Source: Runella sp. CRIBMP (lineage in GTDB: Bacteria > Bacteroidota > Bacteroidia > Cytophagales > Spirosomataceae). From it: DNA of 64,000 bases. Of the stretch, positions 45,477-54,309 are shown piece after piece. The stretch covers positions 1,090,833 through 1,154,832 of the forward strand of contig NZ_JAAAKZ010000002.1 of the NCBI RefSeq assembly GCF_009905605.1. The letters run 5' to 3'. Position 1 is the first letter of the stretch, and each line of letters opens with the position of its first letter. The notes under the pieces were generated by a model. That model had not been told where the DNA came from and did no database searches. It was given only the letters and a program-made list of their open reading frames with translations. The position numbers and the translations under genes are program-made.

Positions 45477-46364
45477 TCAGGCCCCAACATAACGCTTAAC
45501 GAGTCGCTCAACGGGAGGCAGGTAACTTCTCCCAAAAAGATTAACATGAACCAGCAACGGGTAGAGATTATAGATTGGAATTCGGGCTTCAAAATGAGGC
45601 TCTAAAGGGAAGGACTCTTGGTAATTTTCGTAAAATTCATCATCAAATCCGCCAAATAGGTGCGTAAATGCCAATTCAACCTCCCGAAATCCATAATAGG
45701 GAGCGGGGTCGATAAGGGAGACTCTCCCGTGCTCATTGATGATAAAATTGCCCGACCATAAATCACCATGAATGAGCGCGGGCGCTTCGGCAGGAAGTAA
45801 ATTTTTAAGCAATGGATAAAAGCGCTCTAAACGGCTGTACAAATCAGGCCCAATCAGGTTATTGTACAATGCTAATCCTGCCTGTGGCCGTAGGCGCTTT
45901 TCTACAAAAAAGTCAATACCATTTACATAAAAAGTATTATTCTGCTCCAAAGAGCCAAGGTAATTGTCGAAGTTTAATCCAAAAAAAGACTGGGTATGAG
46001 AATGTAGCTCCGCAAGCGACCGACCGAATGTCTGCCAAAAATCTGGGCGCTGTCCTCCATTTTCTACAAACTCCTGAATTAAATAAGCCCGGCCGCCGTT
46101 TTTGCCATAACCATACACCTCAGGAATGTGAATGGCATTTGTATTTCGTAAAAGGGCTAAACCACACGCCTCTTTTTCGAACATATCTTCTTTTTCGGCA
46201 TGGTTAAATTTGACAAAAAACGTACCTTCGGGCGTAAGAACACGGGCCGCCGTATTGATGCTCCCTCCCGCTACAAAACGGACGTCAATCACTTCGACTG
46301 ACTTTCCGAAGGTTTCAAAAAGAATACTTTCAAAAAACTGATATTGATCTATTCCATCCCACAT
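45477..46364 (-). CDS. Fructosamine kinase family protein
   Basis: This protein of about 295 residues has the fructosamine/ketosamine-3-kinase fold, related to aminoglycoside phosphotransferases. The family GGSINTAARV loop and FFVKFN ATP-binding Lys are in the N-lobe. The catalytic site is LIHGDLWSGNFIINEHG, followed by LIDPAPYYGFREVELAF, where Asp binds metal. It probably repairs glycated amines or protein. The frame opens at TTG 46370, but ATG 46364 is preferred. It is divergent from anmK by about 40 bases. Confidence 0.9.
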   Translation of the reverse strand: MWDGIDQYQFFESILFETFGKSVEVIDVRFVAGGSINTAARVLTPEGTFFVKFNHAEKEDMFEKEACGLALLRNTNAIHIPEVYGYGKNGGRAYLIQEFVENGGQRPDFWQTFGRSLAELHSHTQSFFGLNFDNYLGSLEQNNTFYVNGIDFFVEKRLRPQAGLALYNNLIGPDLYSRLERFYPLLKNLLPAEAPALIHGDLWSGNFIINEHGRVSLIDPAPYYGFREVELAFTHLFGGFDDEFYENYQESFPLEPHFEARIPIYNLYPLLVHVNLFGRSYLPPVERLVKRYVGA

Positions 46365-46403
46365 ACCCAAAAATTAAGCACCCATTGATTGATTACTTAC
46401 GCT

Positions 46404-47600
46404 ATGAATCCAAACCTAGTAAAACTTTTTCAAATAGCCCAAAAACCCGAGCGGCGAATCGTAGGCCTGATGTCGGGCACTTCGATGGACGGGTTAGACA
46501 TTGCAGTGTGCCGTTTTAGCGGAAGCGGCTCCCAAACCCATGTAACACTAGAGCACTTCGATACCGTCATTTTCAGTGAAGATATTAAGGATGAAATACG
46601 AAAAGTATTTGCGAAAAAAGAAATAGACTTTCAGTTGCTCTGCCTGCTCAATTCATGGATTGGAAAACTGCACGGCAAGATGATTTTGGATAGCCTGAAA
46701 AAGTTCAATCTCACTCCCAACGACATAGACATCATAGCCAGTCACGGACAAACCGTTTTTCACGCTCCGAAAATCCTCCATCGCATTGAAAAATATCCCA
46801 ATGCGACCCTCCAAATCGGCGACGGCGACCACATTGCCGTTACGACGGGCATAACAACGCTGAGTGATTTTCGTCAAAAACACTGTGCCGCTGGCGGAGA
46901 AGGTGCCCCATTGGCCGTATACGGCGATTATTTTATTTTCTCGCAAAAGGACGAAAATCGCATCATGCTCAACATGGGCGGGATTGCCAACTTTACTTAT
47001 TTGCCCGGCAATCTGAACGCCCAAGAAGTGTTTGTGACCGATACTGGGCCCGGAAACACCCTCATTGATGCTTTTGCACGCAAATTCTTCAACCTGCCCT
47101 ACGACAAAGGCGGTAAAATTGCCGCAAGCGGAAAAGTACACGACGAACTGTTGAAATGCCTCAAAAAAGATGCTTTTTTCGACGCCCCTTTCCCCAAGAC
47201 CACTGGCCCCGAATCATTCAGCCTTGATTACGTACGTTTGGCACAGCAACGCAGCGGGACAACATCGCTGGCCCCCGAAGACCTGATGGCTACCCTAACC
47301 CGGTTTTCTGCCGAAACTATTGCGGAGTCCATCCTGAGAGTTTGTAAAAAAGACGAAAGTTATCGGCTTTTTTTAAGTGGTGGTGGAATGCACAACCCCG
47401 TACTGGTGGGAGCATTACGCGAATTATTACCAGATTATGAAATGGATGTCACGGATTCATTGGGAATTGCGGGAGATGCCAAAGAAGCCGTATTGTTTGC
47501 CATTTTGGCCAACGAAGCGCTCTGCGGTCAACCCACTGATTTTGGAAGCAGAGAAGGCGTACCTAGCGTATCGATGGGTAAAATTTCGTTTCCTTCATAA
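46404..47600 (+). CDS. anmK: Anhydro-N-acetylmuramic acid kinase
   Basis: This protein of about 398 residues phosphorylates and opens 1,6-anhydro-MurNAc in peptidoglycan recycling. The ATP-binding motif GLMSGTSMDGLDIAVC, the substrate region ASHGQTVFH, INMGGI-like LNMGGIANFTYLP, DTGPGN and LSGGGMHNP are all present. The frame extends to TTG 46389; ATG 46404 is the better start. A convergent protease gene follows beyond a terminator. Confidence 0.94.
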   Translation: MNPNLVKLFQIAQKPERRIVGLMSGTSMDGLDIAVCRFSGSGSQTHVTLEHFDTVIFSEDIKDEIRKVFAKKEIDFQLLCLLNSWIGKLHGKMILDSLKKFNLTPNDIDIIASHGQTVFHAPKILHRIEKYPNATLQIGDGDHIAVTTGITTLSDFRQKHCAAGGEGAPLAVYGDYFIFSQKDENRIMLNMGGIANFTYLPGNLNAQEVFVTDTGPGNTLIDAFARKFFNLPYDKGGKIAASGKVHDELLKCLKKDAFFDAPFPKTTGPESFSLDYVRLAQQRSGTTSLAPEDLMATLTRFSAETIAESILRVCKKDESYRLFLSGGGMHNPVLVGALRELLPDYEMDVTDSLGIAGDAKEAVLFAILANEALCGQPTDFGSREGVPSVSMGKISFPS

Positions 47601-47625
47601 AAATCGAAAGAAAGAGCACAAAAAA

Positions 47626-47649
47626 GGGAGGAAAAACGCATTTCCTCCC
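47626..47649. terminator. Bidirectional terminator after anmK
   Basis: Perfect nine-base arms gggaggaaa (47626-47634) and tttcctccc (47641-47649) lie between convergent genes. Confidence 0.7.
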
Positions 47650-47673
47650 CAAATCCCAACTTACCTCTCTGCC

Positions 47674-48930
47674 TCAAATCATTCGTTTTAGCTGAAATCT
47701 AGCAAATTGGATGGCGCCTTTTCGACGAACAAGCAGCGATATTTCTTTTCCTTCTCCTTTTTGAAGAAGTTTGTATACTTCACTGATAACCAGTTCGTCC
47801 GAAGACTTATTATTAATAAACAAGACTTCGTCACCTTCTTGTAGCCCTGCTTCCCAAGCAGGTGAGCCCTCAATGACTTTGTCGATGTAAAATTTGCGGA
47901 GGTCTGTACCCTTGGCCCGCAACTCCATGCCGCTCATGTCATGCTCAAACGTTTCTTTTAGACGGCGCTTGACGGGTTTGAGCACCATGTAGCGATCTGC
48001 ATAGTTGAACGTAACCCGAAAACGGCGCAACAATTCACAGCCGATATTTCCTTGTCGTTCGTTGCGAGCCGCAAATTTTACCCCAAAAGCCAAACTGTCG
48101 GGAAAAGAAGCCAGTACGTTGTCCAATTCATATTTGCCAAAACGGACTTTATCAATTCGGCCCAGGCTTCCGTTAATGACTCCATTGAGTCCGCGTCCCA
48201 GTTGAGCACGAAGGACTTTCTCGGGAAGTTGGATTTTATTATCATACGATTTGTCAATCAACAGCGCATGACCCGCCCCAGTGTCAATCACGACCCGAAT
48301 CGGCAACTCGGTACCGTTGCCCACCAAAGCAATAACATCCGCGTACGGCTTGGTATCTTCAATGATAATCGGGTAACGATCACCGTGGCGGCGGCGGTAT
48401 TTGTAGCTTTCCGGATTAGTCAACACGAGTTCTCGATTGGTAAAATCAATCGTAACCACAAAATTATTGAACACTTCATAGCCAAAAATCCCGTCTATCG
48501 GTATCCCCACGTATTCTGAAAGTTGCAGTACGTCTTCTTCCAAAACCACGATGTTTTGGTAGGTAGCCATCATCTTTCCCATTTCAATGACATTCCCAAT
48601 GGCCACCGACGCATTCAGCGATTCGCCCTCTCCTGCCCCCGTCAGTTGTACCCGACGGGTAAACCGTAGTTTTTGATTTTTAAGGGCATCGGGCTTGGTA
48701 ATAATCAGCGAACTGACGCCTGTATCAAGAATAAAATGAAGGGTATCAGAATTGTTGATTTTGAGGGGAACAACAATGAGATTTGCATGGAGTTCAAAAG
48801 GAATCCGGGTAAATTTGGCATTCCCAGTTAAAAAATATCCGAACTTATCTTCTTTCTTGGTGCTTTTTTGAGCGAAGATAAAAAAAGGTAAAAAGAAAAA
48901 TAGAGCCAAGTGTAAATGACGTCGTGCCAT
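47674..48930 (-). CDS. Secreted retropepsin-like aspartic protease with PDZ domain (second copy)
   Basis: This protein of about 418 residues is a close paralogue of the one at 1845-3131, with the same order of domains. It has a signal peptide (LALFFFLPFFIFAQ), DTG motif one (FILDTGVSSLIITK), DTG motif two (VVIDTGAGHALLID) and a C-terminal PDZ (SPAWEAGLQEGDEVLFINNK). Conserved stretches include TRIPFELHANLIVVP and HDMSGMELRAKG. The frame opens at TTG 48942, but ATG 48930 starts the signal peptide. Both catalytic Asp residues are intact, so it should be active; the substrate is unknown. Confidence 0.82.
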   Translation of the reverse strand: MARRHLHLALFFFLPFFIFAQKSTKKEDKFGYFLTGNAKFTRIPFELHANLIVVPLKINNSDTLHFILDTGVSSLIITKPDALKNQKLRFTRRVQLTGAGEGESLNASVAIGNVIEMGKMMATYQNIVVLEEDVLQLSEYVGIPIDGIFGYEVFNNFVVTIDFTNRELVLTNPESYKYRRRHGDRYPIIIEDTKPYADVIALVGNGTELPIRVVIDTGAGHALLIDKSYDNKIQLPEKVLRAQLGRGLNGVINGSLGRIDKVRFGKYELDNVLASFPDSLAFGVKFAARNERQGNIGCELLRRFRVTFNYADRYMVLKPVKRRLKETFEHDMSGMELRAKGTDLRKFYIDKVIEGSPAWEAGLQEGDEVLFINNKSSDELVISEVYKLLQKGEGKEISLLVRRKGAIQFARFQLKRMI

Positions 48931-49178
48931 AGCTGTACCCAAAAAAGCGTTTGGGTGTTGGTAAAGATAATCTTGTTTCTTAGAAAAACAAAAAATATAC
49001 CCAAAAAAGTGCCGTTTTGAATTAATATATTCTTACTAATTTCGCAACACTTTCTTATCGGGTAAAAGCACTTTTTTAGATAATTTTGAATTTAACATTT
49101 AAACAGTAAAAAGTGTTTATAAAGCCTAAGTTTACGAAATAAAATCAACCCAATATTCATTAAAACTCCTCTATTCCA

Positions 49179-49943
49179 ATGAGAAAAAAAATAGTAGCCG
49201 GCAACTGGAAAATGAACAAAACCCTCGAAGAGGCGCTGATTCTTACCTCTGAAGTGGTTAACATGGTTCGCGATGAAGTACGTGGCGACGTGGAAGTGAT
49301 CCTGTGTACCCCTTACATCTACCTGCCGGTATTACAAAAATACGTTGAAGAAGTAGACCGTATCTCTTTGGGAGCCCAAAATTGCCACCAAAAAGCCTCT
49401 GGTGCCTATACAGGTGAAATCTCTGCCCCGATGCTTGCTGCCCTCGGCACGCCCTACGTACTGGTTGGACACAGCGAGCGCCGTCAGTATTTTAGCGAAA
49501 CGGATGAATTATTGGCCGAAAAAGTAAAAATCGCCTTAGCCAATGGCCTCAAACCTATTTTTTGCTGCGGAGAATTGCTGGAGCAACGCCAAAACGAAGA
49601 TTTCATTGCCATTGTAAAAGCCCAAATCACTGCCGCCCTTTTTGACTTGTCGGCCGAAGATTTCGGTAAAGTAGTGATTGCTTATGAACCCGTTTGGGCG
49701 ATTGGCACGGGCCTTACGGCTACATCGCAGCAGGCACAAGATATGCACGCTGCATTGCGCGAGCACATTGCTGGTCAATACGGTGCCCAAGTAGCCGACG
49801 ATACCACCATCCTGTACGGTGGAAGCTGCAACGAAAAAAATGCCGCCGAACTTTTTGCTTGCCCCGACGTAGACGGTGGCCTCATTGGCGGTGCCTCGCT
49901 CAAGTCACGCGAGTTTACCAACATCATCAAAGCACGGATGTAA
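49179..49943 (+). CDS. tpiA: Triosephosphate isomerase
   Basis: This 254-residue enzyme interconverts dihydroxyacetone phosphate and glyceraldehyde 3-phosphate. The substrate Lys in AGNWKMNK, catalytic His in VGHSERRQYF, catalytic Glu in AYEPVWAIGTG and the phosphate loop YGGSCNEKNA are all present. Length is normal. A TAATTTTG at 49081-49088 could be its -7 promoter element, though no good -33 partner is seen. A terminator follows at 49950-49978. Confidence 0.96.
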   Translation: MRKKIVAGNWKMNKTLEEALILTSEVVNMVRDEVRGDVEVILCTPYIYLPVLQKYVEEVDRISLGAQNCHQKASGAYTGEISAPMLAALGTPYVLVGHSERRQYFSETDELLAEKVKIALANGLKPIFCCGELLEQRQNEDFIAIVKAQITAALFDLSAEDFGKVVIAYEPVWAIGTGLTATSQQAQDMHAALREHIAGQYGAQVADDTTILYGGSCNEKNAAELFACPDVDGGLIGGASLKSREFTNIIKARM

Positions 49944-49949
49944 TTTTCC

Positions 49950-49978
49950 GGCAGTGTAGCTGAATCAGCTACACTGCC
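49950..49978 (+). terminator. Terminator after tpiA
   Basis: Perfect 13-base arms (49950-49962 and 49966-49978, ggcagtgtagctg and cagctacactgcc) enclose a three-base loop just after the tpiA stop codon. Confidence 0.8.
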
Positions 49979-50015
49979 AACCTGTATTCTTTCTCCCTAA
50001 AATCGCCTCAAAACC

Positions 50016-51122
50016 ATGAAAATCACTCGTTTCTCTTCTGCCTTAGCGTTAGGCTCTGTTTTATTATTCAACGCCTGCCAACGCCCTGCGACAAAACTGC
50101 AAACGGGGGGAATCATCGTAAAAGAGGGATTTATTGATTGTTTTCAAGCGGGCCTTCAGGCCGCGGGGAAAGACGTTTGGTGCGAAGCTTCGGCGGTATT
50201 GAACGATGGAAATTATATTTCAATGGCCAACGACAAAGACATGCCAAGCACCGACGCATCCATTTTTTACTGGGCCTACGCCGAAACGGGGGTTTTTGGA
50301 AGCAAGCCCACGTATGTTACCCAAAACCTTTTCAAAACGGCCCAGAAATACGAAGACTTTGCCCTTACTCCCGACCGTAAAGTAGCCTTTTTGACCACTG
50401 CTTTCGACCGGGTAAAAGAAGGAAGTACCGAATGGGACAGCTACAATGCGCTGCTTTATTGGCCCGTTAACGGCGGCAGCCCGCAGAGCATCCAACCCAA
50501 AGCAGTTCACTTGGCCACGGGCGAAAAGTTTTCGATAGGACTGCGGAATGCACTGTCCAAAGCCTTGCGCTCGACTGAGTTTCCTGATGGAATGCCTTAT
50601 TTTAAAGTTGAAGGATTTGCGGCCACCAATAATAAACTCTTTTTCGGGATTCGTGAAGAGGGCAAAAAGTACGATGATTTTAAATACAAAGCCAAAGTGT
50701 TGACGGTATCGTATCGTTTTGAGAATGATTCATTGGTTGCAGGCACTGACTTTCAAACTTTGGCCGACATTGATATTGCTGCCCTAGAACCTTCCCTTCC
50801 CAAGCCGTTGGCCCTTTCGTGCATCGAATTTGACGCCAAACGCAATATATTTTGGGTCTTGACTTCCATGGAAAGCGAAACCCAACTCAACAGTGCCTAC
50901 CTCTGGTGGGCCACCGAAGCCGAATTGAAAAGTGGTAAACTTCACTTGGTCAAAGACCGCGCCACTGGCCAACCTTTAAAGTTTACCCATAAAGCAGAGG
51001 ACCTCACGACCGTTGGTTCTAACCGCCTGTTCGTCATCCACGACGACGACCGCAATCGCACCAAAATCGGCGACCAAACCCGCCAACCGCATCAGGCAGC
51101 TTATACGATTGTTGAATTTTGA
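50016..51122 (+). CDS. Hypothetical lipoprotein
   Basis: This 368-residue protein has a lipoprotein signal (ALGSVLLFNACQRPA) and no membrane segment after it. Repeated strand-like segments (KVLTVSYRFENDSLV, LSCIEFDAKRNIFWVLTS, TVGSNRLFVIHDDDRN) suggest a beta-propeller-like or esterase-like extracellular domain. I do not recognise a named family with confidence. It is most likely outer-membrane anchored. Downstream, the nitrilase gene is convergent and separated by a hairpin. Confidence 0.65.
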   Translation: MKITRFSSALALGSVLLFNACQRPATKLQTGGIIVKEGFIDCFQAGLQAAGKDVWCEASAVLNDGNYISMANDKDMPSTDASIFYWAYAETGVFGSKPTYVTQNLFKTAQKYEDFALTPDRKVAFLTTAFDRVKEGSTEWDSYNALLYWPVNGGSPQSIQPKAVHLATGEKFSIGLRNALSKALRSTEFPDGMPYFKVEGFAATNNKLFFGIREEGKKYDDFKYKAKVLTVSYRFENDSLVAGTDFQTLADIDIAALEPSLPKPLALSCIEFDAKRNIFWVLTSMESETQLNSAYLWWATEAELKSGKLHLVKDRATGQPLKFTHKAEDLTTVGSNRLFVIHDDDRNRTKIGDQTRQPHQAAYTIVEF

Positions 51123-51137
51123 GTTTTTTTATGCCGT

Positions 51138-51158
51138 CGTTGGTGTTTTTCACCAACG
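51138..51158. terminator. Bidirectional terminator
   Basis: Eight-base arms cgttggtg and caccaacg with a five-base T loop lie between the convergent lipoprotein and amidase genes. Confidence 0.6.
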
Positions 51159-51160
51159 AT

Positions 51161-51961
51161 CTATTTTATCTCAAATTCATCAGCATCCAAATGCGCAGGA
51201 AAACGCTCTCGAAACGCCCGTAGCGCTTCATAATCAAGCGTTTGTTCGATAATGATTTCATTGGCACTGCGTCGATTCAATAATTCTCCTTTAAAATCAA
51301 TCACGGCCGAGTCTCCCGCATGATACAGGCCATTTCCATCCTCTCCTACCCGATTAACACCGATGGCGTAGCTTAGATTTTCGATGGCGCGGGCCTGCAA
51401 AAGCGTATTCCACACCTGACGCCGAACCGCTGGCCAATTGGCGACATAAACCAGCAAATCGTATTCCATCTGCCGATTGCGCGCCCAGACTGGAAAGCGT
51501 AAATCATAGCAAATCAACGGACACACCCGCCAACCTTTGATTTCTTTGATGATACGGCGTTCTCCTGCCGCGTAGTGTTCGTGTTCTTTGCCCATCCGAA
51601 ACAAATGACGTTTGTCGTAAGCGTCAAATTCTCCATCGGGCTGCATCCAAAGCAAGCGGTTGAAATAATTGCCGTTTTCCTTAACGACATAACTTCCCGT
51701 AACCACCGCGCCCGTCTGCGACGCCATTTGACGCATCCATTTGAAGGTGGTCAAATTCATGGGCTCGGCCACGGTTTCGGGCTTCATGGTAAAGCCCGTT
51801 GTAAACATTTCGGGCAAAACGATGAGGTCAGCGGGTTGCTCCAAAGCCGCAATTTTTTCTTCCAGCATGGCCAAATTAGCCGTTGGATTTTCCCAATATA
51901 AAGAAGTTTGAATGAGTGCAACGCGTAAATCCATAACAATCCGGTCCCCTTTAGTTAGCAT
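51161..51961 (-). CDS. Nitrilase-superfamily amidase (omega-amidase-like)
   Basis: This protein of 257-266 residues belongs to the carbon-nitrogen hydrolases. The Glu-Lys-Cys triad is visible: Glu in IVLPEMFTTGF, Lys in YDKRHLFRMG and Cys in CPLICYDLRFP. The pattern is that of YafV/Nit2-type omega-amidases, which hydrolyse 2-oxoglutaramate-like amides. The longest start at 51961 overlaps the stop codon of the phoD gene (TAATG), which suggests coupling. The family N-terminus (MDLRVALIQTSLYW) points instead to ATG about 51934. Both are possible. Confidence 0.88.
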   Translation of the reverse strand: MLTKGDRIVMDLRVALIQTSLYWENPTANLAMLEEKIAALEQPADLIVLPEMFTTGFTMKPETVAEPMNLTTFKWMRQMASQTGAVVTGSYVVKENGNYFNRLLWMQPDGEFDAYDKRHLFRMGKEHEHYAAGERRIIKEIKGWRVCPLICYDLRFPVWARNRQMEYDLLVYVANWPAVRRQVWNTLLQARAIENLSYAIGVNRVGEDGNGLYHAGDSAVIDFKGELLNRRSANEIIIEQTLDYEALRAFRERFPAHLDADEFEIK

Positions 51962-53274
51962 TACTTCAACTCATTTGATTTGATTTCACGCGTCCAAAGT
52001 GGCTGATTTTGAGCGTTAAAAACGGTCACTTTCAACACTCGCTCTTTGGCAGGGCCCGTAATTTCGAACAACCCAAAATTGCGCGTGTTACCCACCACTG
52101 TTCCTTCAACAAACGTGGTAGCACTTTTTTCAGCATCAATGGGTTTTCCTGCACCAGAAGTCAGGGGCGAAATGGTAAAATCGTACAAAGGATAGGTACC
52201 AAAACGATCAAGTTTATGCAAGGCTGTATGGTGGCGGTCGCCCGTCAGAAAAATAACCCCTGGGATTTTGGCATCGGCGATTTTTTGCAGAAAACGGGCC
52301 CTTTCTTCACCGTAAATGGCGTAGTTTTCATACACTGCTGCGGTATTAATGACTTGGCCACCCGTCACGATAAACTTAAAGGATGCTTTGCTGTTGGTCA
52401 AAGCATCAATCAGCCAGTTGATTTGGGCTTCTCCGAAATAAGTACGGTCGTCGGCACGGTTGTTAGGGGCACGAAACCAGCGGTCGTCGAGCATAAAAAA
52501 CTGCGCATCGCTCCATTCAAAGGTTCCTGTGCAAGCACCTTCAAAAATATAATTGGGATTTCCCCAAAACAAACGAAAAGCTTCTGAAGTAACGTTTTTG
52601 TGCGCAAAACTGCGGTCGGAGTCGTTGGGCCCATAATCGTGGTCATCCCAAATGGCGTAGTGGTGTACTGAGCCCAACAAAGGCTGCATCTCGGGCAACG
52701 AGCGCGTATGCGTGTTGCGGTACAAAACCCCCGTACGGGTATTCCAATCAGGCTCACGGGTATAGACATTATCGCCACCCCACACCATAAAATCAGGCTT
52801 TTGGGAAGCAATACTTTTAAATATTTCATAGTCGCCGCCGTAAGAATTAGGGCGGTCGTAAGGCGCATCGTTGACGTACGTACAACTGCCAAACGCAAAT
52901 TTGAGCGCGGGCGGGTCGGTACGCCACTGCCACAAGGTCTGCGACTGAAAACTGAGCGGATACGTAATCGCTACTTTTTTGCCATCCACCCATACTTCAT
53001 AATCATATTTTTTGCCGGGCTGCACTTGGTCAGCGATCAGACGCGCAATAAAGGCCGTATTTTTGGCGGTTAAGGTTTCATCGGTCGACCATTTTTGCGC
53101 ACTATTTCCCTGTTCCCAATACACAAATTTCACCTTAGCGGGCTGCTTGGTTTGCACCCACAAAAGCACTTCACGCATATCAGAATAGCCCACCATCGGC
53201 CCTGATTGGATTTGTGCCAAAAGCGAAAACGAGACAAAACAAAGAAGGAAATGTACGAATAGCAGTTTTCTCAT
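51961..53274 (-). CDS. PhoD-like alkaline phosphatase D family protein
   Basis: This exported 437-residue protein (signal LLFVHFLLCFVSFSLLAQ) has a PhoD-like metallophosphatase domain. An N-terminal strand-rich part is followed by metal-binding motifs in FGSCTYVND, MVWGGDNVYTREPDWN, YAIWDDHDYGPNDSD and IFLTGDRHHTAL. Such enzymes are phosphodiesterases or phosphomonoesterases needing calcium and iron. It is upstream of and overlapping the amidase gene. No phosphate-starvation operator could be identified. Confidence 0.92.
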   Translation of the reverse strand: MRKLLFVHFLLCFVSFSLLAQIQSGPMVGYSDMREVLLWVQTKQPAKVKFVYWEQGNSAQKWSTDETLTAKNTAFIARLIADQVQPGKKYDYEVWVDGKKVAITYPLSFQSQTLWQWRTDPPALKFAFGSCTYVNDAPYDRPNSYGGDYEIFKSIASQKPDFMVWGGDNVYTREPDWNTRTGVLYRNTHTRSLPEMQPLLGSVHHYAIWDDHDYGPNDSDRSFAHKNVTSEAFRLFWGNPNYIFEGACTGTFEWSDAQFFMLDDRWFRAPNNRADDRTYFGEAQINWLIDALTNSKASFKFIVTGGQVINTAAVYENYAIYGEERARFLQKIADAKIPGVIFLTGDRHHTALHKLDRFGTYPLYDFTISPLTSGAGKPIDAEKSATTFVEGTVVGNTRNFGLFEITGPAKERVLKVTVFNAQNQPLWTREIKSNELK

Positions 53275-53452
53275 GGTTATGGTTATTTTTGACGCAAGTT
53301 AAAAAACAATCCATTGAGCCGTAACGAATTGGGGAACAGAAAAATAATAAACCGAAAAATATAAAATACAAAAGTGCTTCTACTCAATCATTTACAGACA
53401 AGTTTTTCTTAAAGCAGCCTCTGATTTAACGATTTTATAAAATTGCTACTCC

Positions 53453-54187
53453 ATGAAAGACCTTTTTTCGGGCCACGCCACCGATTACGCCCGCTATCGC
53501 CCCAACTACCCTGAGACGTTGTACCAGTGGGTTTTCAAACACGTCCAACATTTTGGGAAGGCGTGGGATTGCGCTACCGGCAACGGACAAGTGGCAACCG
53601 TTTTAGCAAAACACTTCAGTGAGGTCGAAGCGACAGACCTCAGCCAAGCCCAAATCAGTCAGGCGGTTTTGTTACCCAATATTCATTATCAAGTGAGCCC
53701 CGCCGAAACCACGCCCTTTGACGCAAATACGTTTGATTTAATTACCGTCGGACAAGCGCTGCATTGGTTTGATTTTGAGCTTTTTAACAAAGAAGTAAAA
53801 CGAGTAGCCAAAAAAGGAGCAATTATCGCCGTTTGGGGCTACGAATTGCTCACTATTTCCCCCGAAATTGATGCCATTATTCAGGATTTTTACCAAAATA
53901 CCATCGGCGATTATTGGGACCCCGAACGACGCCACATTGAAAACCTATACGCTGACGTTCCTTTTCCATATAACACTCTTAAAAAGAGTATTTTTCTGCA
54001 AAACTACAACTGGTCGTTGACCCAACTCTGCCATTACCTCAACACTTGGTCGAGTGTGCGCAAGTTTGAAAAAGCCAACGGTTACAACCCAATCGAAGCC
54101 CTGCATGACCGCTTAATCGGTGTTTGGGGTAGCGCGCCGAGGCGTTTGGTTACATTTCCTGTTTTTGCGCAACTCGGTGAGGTTTGA
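53453..54187 (+). CDS. Class I SAM-dependent methyltransferase
   Basis: This 244-residue protein has the Rossmann methyltransferase motifs AWDCATGNGQVATVLAKHF (SAM-binding loop), VEATDLSQAQISQA (acidic residue for ribose) and TPFDANTFDLITVGQALHWF. The C-terminal half resembles small-molecule methyltransferases of the type II group. The substrate cannot be told. Its last bases carry the -33 element of the lysA promoter. Confidence 0.9.
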   Translation: MKDLFSGHATDYARYRPNYPETLYQWVFKHVQHFGKAWDCATGNGQVATVLAKHFSEVEATDLSQAQISQAVLLPNIHYQVSPAETTPFDANTFDLITVGQALHWFDFELFNKEVKRVAKKGAIIAVWGYELLTISPEIDAIIQDFYQNTIGDYWDPERRHIENLYADVPFPYNTLKKSIFLQNYNWSLTQLCHYLNTWSSVRKFEKANGYNPIEALHDRLIGVWGSAPRRLVTFPVFAQLGEV

Positions 54188-54213
54188 AAAAGCAGAAGCA
54201 TCAACTATCTTTG
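54183..54213 (+). promoter_or_regulatory. Consensus promoter for lysA
   Basis: TTTG (54183-54186), 19 bases, then TATCTTTG (54206-54213) is an exact match to the Bacteroidetes promoter. It overlaps the methyltransferase stop codon and predicts a transcription start near 54220, so translation of lysA must begin after that point. Confidence 0.65.
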
Positions 54214-54309
54214 CGGCTTCATTTTCAACCAATCAACTTTTTTCTGTCGCCGACGTCCACCCTCTTATGCGTTAAGAGAATAATGATCAGCGAATTAGCC
54301 CAAATCATC

